Source of the DNA: VRUE01 sp963697805
GTDB taxonomy: Bacteria > Actinomycetota > Thermoleophilia > Solirubrobacterales > 70-9
Reading direction: 5' to 3'
Length of the DNA: 64,000 bases
Assembly: GCA_963697805.1 (NCBI GenBank)
Contig: CAVOPB010000001.1
Location: 248,001 to 312,000, forward strand
Shown: one piece after another, positions 40,268 through 47,657 of the stretch
Position numbering within the stretch: the stretch's first letter is position 1
Layout of the letters: each line of letters begins with the position of its first letter
Notes under the pieces: generated by a model
What the model was told of the DNA's origin: nothing
Databases searched by the model: none
What the model saw: the letters and a program-made list of their open reading frames with translations, nothing else
Made by a program: the position numbers and the translations under genes

Positions 40268-40908
40268 TCAGGATTCGGCGCGGAAGGTGATGCCGTTGAG
40301 GAAGCAGGTCGATGCGCCGCATTTCACCGCGCCAGAAAAAGACGGAGCAGAGTCAATTGTTGGGAGACTACGGTCACCGCACCTGCACCCGGCGGTCCAT
40401 ACTGCAGACCAGTCCCGGGGCGATACCCCGCAGGCAACTGGAAAACGGTGTCTCCGTTTTCGCTACAGCCTTCGTAGCGTCCCTCAAGGTGGACGACGCC
40501 CTCATGGTCCTTGTAGACCTGACGGTCTGTTCCCCGGGGTCGTTGTTATTGCAGCCATGCTGGAACTGTGGCTCGCCGGGCGCCCCGACTTCATGCCAAG
40601 GCTCAGGAAGAGCGATGCTTGCTGCCGTCCTTGCGGTCTCGGCTTCGTCAGCCGCCTGAGCCCTCGGCACGGTACCGAGCGTCGAAGCGTCGATCTGCGC
40701 TCCAGTCAGTCAGCATGCCCTTCTTGACCTTGGCGCCCGTGACCGCTTCTCTTTTGAGTTTCGGGGTCGTTACGGCGTTCTCTTTCAGCTGCTTGCTGCC
40801 AACGGAGTTCTTGCCAAGATGGCTGGCAGCGTAGGCAGCTCCTCCGGTAAGCAGCAGGAACAAACAGAGCGTCGAGACGACGGTCGAATAGCTCAACTTC
40901 GGGCGCAT
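40268..40908 (-). pseudogene. Exported repeat-family protein, member F, broken by three frameshifts
   Basis: Starts MRPKLSYSTVVSTLCLFLLLT, HLGKNSVGSKQLKENAV, repeats TTPKLKREAV/TGAKVKKGML. A 4-bp tandem duplication (CTGA CTGA near 40707) then shifts the frame before GAQIDASTLGTVPRAQ. Further shifts lie near 40516 (before VYKDHEGVVHLEG) and near 40345 (before SFSGAVKCGAS). The end CFLNGITFRAES-stop is still readable at 40268. Clearly a dead member of the family seen at 28068-33808. Confidence 0.8.
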
Positions 40909-40955
40909 CGCAGCCTCCTCCAGCTAGCCGGCATCGACTGGACGAGACGCCTTCG

Positions 40956-40985
40956 ATCCTATGCCCTGTAGCGCGGCTGGGTCAA
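40956..40985 (-). promoter_or_regulatory. Promoter for member F
   Basis: Minus strand TTGACC (40980-40985), 18-nt spacer, TAGGAT (40956-40961). Intact promoter before a dead gene. Confidence 0.5.
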
Positions 40986-41015
40986 TATGGAGGGACGAAA
41001 CCCGCGCGGCTTTGC

Positions 41016-41591
41016 TCACCCAATCGGTGAGCAGATGACGACAACCTCATCGAAGTCAAATGTGGAGCTTTCCCGGAAACCCTGGACGGTGATCGCTCCG
41101 AACCAGCCGTTGGCTGGTCCCTCCTGGTGCTCACCTTGGCCGACAAAACCACCTGGACGCCGACCGTCGAAGGTCGGCGTGGACGCCGAGACTTTGTCGT
41201 AACGGGTGTTGGCGGGGTCTACTCCACCCCCAGTCGCCTGATATCCCGTCGGGCAGGAGACTTCCTTGGAGGTCGATTCACTGCTTCCTTCCCCGAGTTT
41301 GAACGACTTGATCTCAGTTACCGTGCCTCTGAGATAGCGGGCGTCGCTTTCGAGTTTTGTGTAAGCGGTCACCGGGAGAAGTGCAGATATCCCGCTCGGC
41401 TTCAGATCGGAGGCCGAAATGGAACCCTTTTTGACTTTCTCTCCAGTGACCGAATTAGGCTTCAGTTGTTTGGAGCCAACCGAATTTTTCGGGAGGCTGA
41501 GGGTTGCGTAGGCGGTGCCGCCGAGTAAGAGGAAGAGGCACAGCGTCGAGACGACGTTGGCATAGGTGAGTCTGCTGCGCAGTCGGCTCAT
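41016..41591 (-). CDS. Exported protein sharing the repeat-family N-terminus
   Basis: 191 residues: MSRLRSRLTYANVV, hydrophobic STLCLFLLLGGTAYA, LPKNSVGSKQLKPNSVTGEKVKKGSISASDLKPSG, then a different C-terminal domain (VSCPTGYQATGGGVDPANTRYDKV...VVVICSPIG) with two cysteines. That domain resembles the one at 46319. GAAGGG precedes the start. The family N-terminus therefore works as an exchangeable module on different C-terminal domains. Confidence 0.74.
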   Translation of the reverse strand: MSRLRSRLTYANVVSTLCLFLLLGGTAYATLSLPKNSVGSKQLKPNSVTGEKVKKGSISASDLKPSGISALLPVTAYTKLESDARYLRGTVTEIKSFKLGEGSSESTSKEVSCPTGYQATGGGVDPANTRYDKVSASTPTFDGRRPGGFVGQGEHQEGPANGWFGAITVQGFRESSTFDFDEVVVICSPIG

Positions 41592-41777
41592 CTGAAATCC
41601 CTTCTGAGCGATATCGGGAGGATGGAGAGCAGCGTTGCAGGCGCGCTATTCGAGTGCAAGCCGGCTTTTGAGTCCTGTGGGGTCGTCGACAGATGTTGGA
41701 CGGGGGGCTAGCGTTGAGCGCTGTAGTCGCCATGAGCGGTTAAGCGCCGATCCCGTCCCCGACCCGAGGAGATGTCG

Positions 41778-42395
41778 ATGCTGAGTGTCCGCCCGAGGCT
41801 CAGCTACGCGAACGTGATCTCCACGCTCTGTCTCTTTCTGCTGCTCGGGGGTGGTGCCTACGCGTTGGCGGGAGCACAGAACGCAACCACGGTCTTCGCC
41901 TGCGTGGAGAAGCAGAATGGCGCCGTACGCTTGGTCCAGGCCAAGGCCCACTGTCACCGGGGCGAGCGGCGGAGGAGCTGGAGCCAGCAGGGTCCAACCG
42001 GCGCGGCGGGGCCGGCAGGCGCACCGGGCAAGTCATTCGACGCCAACGCAACCCTGCCACCCGGTCAGACGCTCGCCGGGCCATGGGCGCTTGCGGCCTC
42101 TGGTCCCTCGGGCTCCGCAGAGACCCAGGTCCAATTCTTTCCCAGGTTGTCAGCGACCATTCCTGCGCTTCAGGTCGAATTCCAGTTGACAAGCGGCCCC
42201 TTCGATAGCGCCTGTCCGGGCGTTGGTCGGGCCGCGGCTGGGTTCTTCTGCGTCTACGAGGATGCCGGCTTCGGCATGAAATTCGCAACCGCCTCCAGCG
42301 TCGAAGGGGTTGCGGATCGTGGGATGACGATCACTTACACCGTCCTCAGCGCGAATGCAAGCGCGTACGGCAGTTGGGCATTGACGGCCCCTTGA
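41778..42395 (+). CDS. Exported protein with family N-terminus and collagen-like segment
   Basis: About 205 residues: MLSVRPRLSYANVI, STLCLFLLLGGGAYAL, a cysteine-containing TVFACVEKQNGAVRLV unit, a short collagen-like GPTGAAGPAGAPGKS, then a beta-rich C-terminus with two cysteines. GAGGAG at 41766-41771 fits ATG 41778 (6 nt) better than ATG 41772. It is divergent from the gene at 41016. Function unknown. Confidence 0.74.
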   Translation: MLSVRPRLSYANVISTLCLFLLLGGGAYALAGAQNATTVFACVEKQNGAVRLVQAKAHCHRGERRRSWSQQGPTGAAGPAGAPGKSFDANATLPPGQTLAGPWALAASGPSGSAETQVQFFPRLSATIPALQVEFQLTSGPFDSACPGVGRAAAGFFCVYEDAGFGMKFATASSVEGVADRGMTITYTVLSANASAYGSWALTAP

Positions 42396-42413
42396 GGAAT
42401 CGGCCCCGGCGTT

Positions 42414-42995
42414 TCAGCCGTCTCGTAGCGTGAAGTCGAAAGGGATCTCGCCCGAGGCCGGATCGATGCGGTACTTGTCGGGGGCGTCGCGGTCATAGGG
42501 ACGGGTGGGGAAGTTCAGCACCCGGCAGGGCGCCTCGCCGACGTTCTGGTCGGCATGCCAGACGCCGGGCGGGATGCGCAGGAAACCCGGCGCCTCGTCG
42601 GCAAAGGTGAACTCGGCGAAGTCCTGGAAGGTCGGGGAGTCGGGGCGCCCGTCGTAGAGCACAACCCTCAGCCGCCCGGCCAGCGCGACGTAGCGGTCGG
42701 TCTGACGCTTGTGCATCCCCCAGCCCTTGATCCGCCCCGGCGCGACCGTGAACGCGTACGCGTAGACGACCGGCTCCCCCCAGAACGGATCGTCAAAGTT
42801 GACCGCCTCCATCAGCGTCCCACGGTGGTCAGCATGCACGACAGCGGGGGCGGCCACCACACCCTCGAGCTTGGGGCGCAACCGCCCCGCCGCCCCAACG
42901 GTGGGGACGTCGCGCACACCGCCGGGAACGACCTCAGGGTCCTGGCCTGGAGCCTCCGCTTGGGATGAGTGCGGGTCTGCGGGCACCATCGCCAT
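42414..42995 (-). CDS. RmlC-like cupin (dTDP-4-dehydrorhamnose 3,5-epimerase family)
   Basis: 193 residues. Double-stranded beta-helix core with DHRGTLMEAV (the DxRG of RmlC), GWGMHKRQTDRYVALAGRLRVVLYDG, and IPPGVWHADQNVG. It probably acts on nucleotide-activated sugars for envelope polysaccharide. The N-terminal ~40 residues are low-complexity and the start (ATG 42995) is uncertain. It is divergent from the GT2 gene at 43010, which supports a polysaccharide role. Confidence 0.82.
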   Translation of the reverse strand: MAMVPADPHSSQAEAPGQDPEVVPGGVRDVPTVGAAGRLRPKLEGVVAAPAVVHADHRGTLMEAVNFDDPFWGEPVVYAYAFTVAPGRIKGWGMHKRQTDRYVALAGRLRVVLYDGRPDSPTFQDFAEFTFADEAPGFLRIPPGVWHADQNVGEAPCRVLNFPTRPYDRDAPDKYRIDPASGEIPFDFTLRDG

Positions 42996-43009
42996 GCTAT
43001 GAAGTCCGC

Positions 43010-43945
43010 GTGTCGGTGGAGTTCACGGTCGGTATTCCCACCCACAACCGCCGCGAGACGGTGCTGCTGGCGCTGGCCAGTGCGCTTGAGCAGAGACGTC
43101 CGCCGACGCGGGTCCTTGTCGTGGCCGACGGTTGCACGGATGGCACCCAAGAGGCGGTTCTAGCGCTCGGCGACGATCGCGTCGAAATCCTTGACCGGCC
43201 GAAGGGGCTCGGCGCCGGCTATGCGCACCGCAACGAGGTGCTCGAGCGAGCAGGAGAGGGCATCGTCGCCTGGCTGGCAGACGACGACCTCTGGCTGCCC
43301 GACCATCTCGAGCGGGCGGGCGAGCTGTTCGACGCCGACGCGGCCGGGATCGTGAACTCGATGGCGTGCCTCGTGCGCGAGGACGGGAAGCTCGAGCCAT
43401 TCGGCACCCACTGGCGCGCACCGACCTACCGCGACAGGTTCCTCGGCGTCGAAAACCGCGCTCCCTCAAGCGCGGTGAGCCATCAGGCACGGGCGGCACT
43501 TGCCGCCGGCGGCTGGCCGACCGACCTCGAGCGGGCGGGCGACTGGGATCTCTGGCGGCGGATGGTTCGCGCCGGAGCACACAGCGAAATGGTGGTGGCG
43601 CCGACAGTGCTGTTCTTCAGCGCCTGGGGTCGAAAGCAGAGCTGGAGCGACCGCGTCGCCCAGAACGCCGGGTTCCTGGCCCGCATGCGCGACCCGGGGG
43701 AGCTCGCGCGGCTGCGCGGGGAGATGGCGTTCGCCTGCTCCGCCGCCGCCCACGCGGACAGCACCGCGCTGGTCGAAGCATACGAACGCGAGGCGGAGTG
43801 GGACCGCGAGCTCTCCGGGGTCAGAGCGGAGCGCGACCGCCTCGCCAGCCAGTTGGAGACCATCACGTCGGGCACGTGGTGGCGCATGCGCCGGCCGTTC
43901 GAGCCGGCGCTGCGGATGAGAAGGCGACTGCGCGGGCGAGGTTGA
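43010..43945 (+). CDS. Family 2 glycosyltransferase
   Basis: About 311 residues. GT-A fold signs are VGIPTHNRRETVLLALASAL at the N-terminus, LVVADGCTDGT, and the metal-binding WLADDDLWLPDHL. AGDWDLWRRMVRAG contains the ED/DW acceptor-side acid. The C-terminus has a helical coiled segment and WWRMRRPFEPALRMRRRL, as often in envelope GT2 proteins. GTG 43010 begins right at the first strand; a GTG at 42965 would overlap the divergent gene. Donor and acceptor unknown. Confidence 0.85.
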   Translation: MSVEFTVGIPTHNRRETVLLALASALEQRRPPTRVLVVADGCTDGTQEAVLALGDDRVEILDRPKGLGAGYAHRNEVLERAGEGIVAWLADDDLWLPDHLERAGELFDADAAGIVNSMACLVREDGKLEPFGTHWRAPTYRDRFLGVENRAPSSAVSHQARAALAAGGWPTDLERAGDWDLWRRMVRAGAHSEMVVAPTVLFFSAWGRKQSWSDRVAQNAGFLARMRDPGELARLRGEMAFACSAAAHADSTALVEAYEREAEWDRELSGVRAERDRLASQLETITSGTWWRMRRPFEPALRMRRRLRGRG

Positions 43946-43995
43946 CGGTCCGCAGGTCTTTGGCTGAAGGCCACTCCCTGCCCTATCCTCGTTCG

Positions 43996-45030
43996 GTGAA
44001 TCGCATATGCGGCTCGATCGTCATTGCTGGATTGCTTCTGCTGGGGGTTCTGTCGGCTGGCGCTTCGGCATCGACGACGATAGGCAGCAACCTCGCGAAT
44101 CCGGCCAATGGCGAGGGGTGCGGGTTCGGCACCTTCGTGGCCATGGAACGTTTTTGCCAAGTCGTTCAGGCGTCCCAGGCCACAGATGTCGCGCCCGGCG
44201 GGCTGACAGCCCCCTCCGACGGAGTAATCATCAGGTGGCGAATGAAGACGCGAACCACCAATGCTGACGTCACGCAGATCAAGGTCGGTCTGCGCCTGTT
44301 CAAGGGGAACACGCGTGGCGCGAGCGGGGGCCTTTTCAAGTTTCCGCTCGACGAACCGGGCATCCACAGCTACGACTCTCGCCTGCCGATCAAGGCCGGC
44401 GAGCGCATCGGGCTCGACAGCTACACGACCACGAATGACGAAGACGGCGGAGGCCTTCCGGTCACCTACTCAGGCCCTAGCGCGGGCATCTTCGACGAGT
44501 ACTCATCTGCAACCGGGAATGATCCTCCGAACCAATCGATCTCGGATCACGAGCTATTGCTGCAGGCTGAAATCGAGCCCGATGTCGACCACGACGGCTT
44601 TGGCGACGAAACGCAGGACCTTTGCCCGACAGACGCAGGTACCCAGAATCCCTGCGCCAATCGGACAAGCCCCAGGGCCACCGTCTCATACGCGAATGTG
44701 CAGGACCTGATCAAGCAACGGACGGTCAAGGTCCGGCTCACGTCCAACGAAAGCGGGACTGGATTCGCCAACGGAAAGCTCAAAGTGGCAGGCAGCCACC
44801 GTGTCTTCACCTTGATCTCGACGGAGGTGCCCGTCGTTGCGCACAAACCGGTGACCCTTCGGCTCAGGCTGTCGAAGCGTGCGCTGAAGACGACCAAGCA
44901 AGCCCTTCGGAAGCACACGAGGGTGAGGGCCAATGTGACGGCCTTTGCCAAGAACGCTGCCGGGAATGTCAGCGCCATCTCTCAACTGACCGTACGGGCG
45001 AAGCCCCAGGACCAGGGGAGGAGCAGCTGA
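43996..45030 (+). CDS. Secreted protein with type-3 thrombospondin-like Ca2+ motif
   Basis: 344 residues from GTG 43996. Signal segment (SIVIAGLLLLGVLSAGASA), an N-terminal beta domain (TIGSNLANP..., VIIRWRMKTRTTNADVTQ) related in plan to the one at 29638, a Ca2+-binding DVDHDGFGDETQDLCPTD motif, then an Ig-like domain (VRLTSNESGTGFANGKLKV). It is followed with no gap by the next gene (TGA then ATG), so the two form one operon. Probably a calcium-stabilised surface protein. Confidence 0.8.
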   Translation: MNRICGSIVIAGLLLLGVLSAGASASTTIGSNLANPANGEGCGFGTFVAMERFCQVVQASQATDVAPGGLTAPSDGVIIRWRMKTRTTNADVTQIKVGLRLFKGNTRGASGGLFKFPLDEPGIHSYDSRLPIKAGERIGLDSYTTTNDEDGGGLPVTYSGPSAGIFDEYSSATGNDPPNQSISDHELLLQAEIEPDVDHDGFGDETQDLCPTDAGTQNPCANRTSPRATVSYANVQDLIKQRTVKVRLTSNESGTGFANGKLKVAGSHRVFTLISTEVPVVAHKPVTLRLRLSKRALKTTKQALRKHTRVRANVTAFAKNAAGNVSAISQLTVRAKPQDQGRSS

Positions 45031-45657
45031 ATGAGCAGAATTCGGAGCAAGCGGCCGTCACCGGCCATGATCGTCGCCCTAATTGCGTTGGTGGGGGCGT
45101 TGACCGGCACCGCGGTGGCGACGACCTCGAAGCTGAGCGGTCCCGAGGCCAAGCAGGTCGGGAAGATCGCCGGCAAGACCGCCGACAAGCGGATCTCGAA
45201 GCGCGCCCCGAAACTGACCGTCGCCCGCGCTCACGTCGCTGACAACGCGACGAGCCTCGGTGGAGTCGCGGCCAGCTCCTACACGCGCCAATCCGACTTG
45301 ACGCCGGCGACCGTTTCGGGCCTCGCCCTGCACGCCGGCTGGATTCCGATTGGCGGGGGGGCCGGCGCCGGACCCCCGCGGGCGTACCGCGACCAACTCG
45401 GGGTCGTCCATCTGGCCGGCCTGGTCGGCCGGGAAAGCGGCAGCGACAACGTCGCCCTGACCCTGCCGAGCGATCTGCGGCCCGCCTACACGCTCGAGTT
45501 CCCCGCCGTCTGCGACATACCTGGGGCGATCTTCAATCCGGTTCCGGGCATCCTTTTCATCTACCCCGACGGCGGCATCCACCCGATCACGACGGCCGGC
45601 TCTGACTGCTACGAGAGACTTTCGCTTGACGGGATCGCCTTCCGGGTCGGTGGCTAG
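45031..45657 (+). CDS. Exported repeat-type protein
   Basis: 208 residues: MSRIRSKRPSPAMIVALIALVG hydrophobic start, then LSGPEAKQVGKIAGKTADKRI, ATSLGGVAASSY, and a C-terminal module with YRDQLGVVHLAG, LPSDLRPA and GIAFRVGG that parallels YKDREGIVHL...GITFRAES of the 28-33 kb family. It is thus a distant member outside the tRNA-bounded segments. GGGGAGGAG lies before the ATG, overlapping the end of the preceding gene. Confidence 0.78.
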   Translation: MSRIRSKRPSPAMIVALIALVGALTGTAVATTSKLSGPEAKQVGKIAGKTADKRISKRAPKLTVARAHVADNATSLGGVAASSYTRQSDLTPATVSGLALHAGWIPIGGGAGAGPPRAYRDQLGVVHLAGLVGRESGSDNVALTLPSDLRPAYTLEFPAVCDIPGAIFNPVPGILFIYPDGGIHPITTAGSDCYERLSLDGIAFRVGG

Positions 45658-45674
45658 CCTCCGTTTGCGGAGTG

Positions 45675-46316
45675 TCAGAGGCTTGCGACAGCCTCGTCGA
45701 TCGGCGTCTTGCCCGCCAGGAGCTCGAAGGTCTTGCCGATCGTGTTGTCGGCGCGGAGGACGGCGGCAAGAGTGGCGGCTACATCGGCACGTGGAATCTC
45801 GCGTAGCTCGAAATCGTCACCGATCGTGACCAGGCCCTTGGGCGGATCATCGGTCAGTCTCCCCGGTCTGACGATCGTGTAGTCGAGACCGCTCGATTCC
45901 AGCGCTCTGTCGGCCCCGGCCTTCGCCCGCAGGTACTCGCCGAAGACGTCGCCACCCTCGGCGGGCGGGTCATCGGCACCCATCGAGCTGACAATCACGT
46001 AGCGCCGAATCCCCGTCTCCTTGGCCGCCTCGACCAGCTTCACCGCGCCATCGAGGTCCATCGTCCGCTTGCGCTCAGCGCCGCTGCCGGGCCCGGCGCC
46101 GGCAGCGAAGACGACGGCCTCGGCGCCGCGGACCGCGGCCGCGACGTCGTCCTCGCCCTCAAGGTCGCAGACGGCGGGCCCGACGCCGGCCGCGCGCAGA
46201 TCGTCAGCCTGGGCGGGGTCGCGGATCAGGCCGCAAACCCTGTCACCCCGCTCGGCGAGCATCGCGCCAAGGAGGAGGCCGATCCTGCCATGCCCTCCCG
46301 CAATCGCGACGTCCAT
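45675..46316 (-). CDS. NAD(P)H-binding atypical SDR
   Basis: 213 residues with MDVAIAGGHGRIGLLLG (GxxGxxG), IVSSMGADDPPAEGG and YLRAKAGADRALESSGLDYTIVRPG, the pattern of SDR_a5/YwnB-like proteins. NAD(P)H-dependent reductase or sensor; substrate unknown. It is 2 nt from the stop of the minus-strand gene 46319 upstream of it, suggesting co-transcription. Confidence 0.9.
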   Translation of the reverse strand: MDVAIAGGHGRIGLLLGAMLAERGDRVCGLIRDPAQADDLRAAGVGPAVCDLEGEDDVAAAVRGAEAVVFAAGAGPGSGAERKRTMDLDGAVKLVEAAKETGIRRYVIVSSMGADDPPAEGGDVFGEYLRAKAGADRALESSGLDYTIVRPGRLTDDPPKGLVTIGDDFELREIPRADVAATLAAVLRADNTIGKTFELLAGKTPIDEAVASL

Positions 46317-46318
46317 CG

Positions 46319-46822
46319 CTAACCAGTGGTCGCGGCGACAGGCGTGCAGATTGCCGTGATCGTCATGGTGGTGTTGGTCGCGCCGGAGAATCCTGTCGCG
46401 GACCAGCCCGCGCGATCCGCCGTCGGGCCACTGTCGTTCACGTAGCCTTCTTTCTCGTCGCTGACGATCGCGCCGCCTCCGATGACCTTCGTCCCGGCGG
46501 GACAGGCCACGCTCCCGGTGGTCCCCCCTATGGCGTTCTGCACCAGGGACACCGCCGTTGTCGCGTACTGAACCGCCGCCAACCCGCTGGCGTTGACCCC
46601 GGTGAGACTGCTCCCGACCACCTGTTTCCCCGTCAGCGAGCCCGCCTTGACCTGCGCGCCGGTCAGTGATCCGGGCTTGATTCTGTTGCCGGGAATCGAC
46701 TTGGGCTTGATCTGCTTTCCGTTGATCTTGCTCGCCGCATAGACGGAGCCGCCGAGCGCCACGAACAGGGCAAGGATGGCGATCGCGTTCGAGAACGTGA
46801 GCATTCTTCTGATCCGGGACAT
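46319..46822 (-). CDS. Exported protein with repeat-family N-terminus
   Basis: About 167 residues. AGGAG is 6 nt before ATG 46822 (an ATG at 46828 is too close). MSRIRRMLTFSNAIAILALF, ASKINGKQIKPKSIPGNRIKPGSLTGAQVKAGSL (four ~10-residue repeats), then SVACPAGTKVIGGGAIV and ITAICTPVAATTG, the same C-terminal domain type as at 41016. Two cysteines probably form a disulfide. Confidence 0.75.
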   Translation of the reverse strand: MSRIRRMLTFSNAIAILALFVALGGSVYAASKINGKQIKPKSIPGNRIKPGSLTGAQVKAGSLTGKQVVGSSLTGVNASGLAAVQYATTAVSLVQNAIGGTTGSVACPAGTKVIGGGAIVSDEKEGYVNDSGPTADRAGWSATGFSGATNTTMTITAICTPVAATTG

Positions 46823-46831
46823 GCGCATCTC

Positions 46832-47530
46832 CTATCGAGCGGGTTGCTGTGAGGTTTCAGGGTCGGCCCCTCCGAGACTGCGGACAAGTGTGATGCTGGC
46901 CAACAGCGTCCAGAGGATGAAGAGGAGGAAGCCGATGAAGAACCCGAGCACACCGTCGGCCGCGAATGCGCCGTGATCTGTGAATACGGCGCTGATGCCC
47001 AGTCCATTGAAGAGGGCCGTCACGATCCCGAGCCAGCCCAGCCAGGCCGGAAGGGCGCCGGAGCGCAGGATGCTGAGGCCGTTCCCAAAGAAAAAGACGG
47101 CGGCGGCCGGCGCGCCGACGGCGGGGACCAGCAGTGACGCGTCCCACAGCGCCCTCGTCAGATCAGGGTCGCTCTGGAGCGGATGCAGCGTCGCGGTCGC
47201 CGCGAATGCGCCCCCGATCATCAGGGTGGCGACCGCGATCAGCCCACCTCCCCAGGCGAGGTTGGCGAGGGCGTAGCGTCCGGCCGCGACCTCGACCCGG
47301 GAGAGGAAGTCGCGCAGGGTGCCGATGAACCAGATAAAGAGGAAGCCCGCAGCGGCGAAAATGAGCTGGACCGCGTGCAGCGCGTTGTGGTGGTCGACCA
47401 CGTAGTTGAGGACTTCGGAGGGCGCCGCGTCGGCGTCGGGCGGCTGGGGCGTGACGGCGAATCCGATTATGACGACGAGGACGAACAGGATCCCCGTCAT
47501 CGCGCCGTAGCGCGCAGAGGCGTCATTCAT
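46832..47530 (-). CDS. Six-TM membrane protein of unknown function
   Basis: 232 residues from ATG 47528-47530, supported by GGGAG. Six hydrophobic segments are visible (GILFVLVVIIGFAV; VQLIFAAAGFLFIWFIG; LAWGGGLIAVATLMIGGAF; VPAVGAPAAAVFFFG; GWLGIVTALFNGLGI; GFFIGFLLFILWTLLAS). No transporter or enzyme motif seen. The open frame continues far upstream but without a ribosome site. Confidence 0.78.
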   Translation of the reverse strand: MNDASARYGAMTGILFVLVVIIGFAVTPQPPDADAAPSEVLNYVVDHHNALHAVQLIFAAAGFLFIWFIGTLRDFLSRVEVAAGRYALANLAWGGGLIAVATLMIGGAFAATATLHPLQSDPDLTRALWDASLLVPAVGAPAAAVFFFGNGLSILRSGALPAWLGWLGIVTALFNGLGISAVFTDHGAFAADGVLGFFIGFLLFILWTLLASITLVRSLGGADPETSQQPAR

Positions 47531-47657
47531 GTGATCTCCCTTCGATGGCCGGGACTGGTACCGAGCCTGCGCCAGCCTAACTCGCTCCGAGTCGTGGACG
47601 GTTTGGATTAACCAATTTTGGGTATTGCTGGCCCCAGGCGATCTTGGAGGGAAGCCG

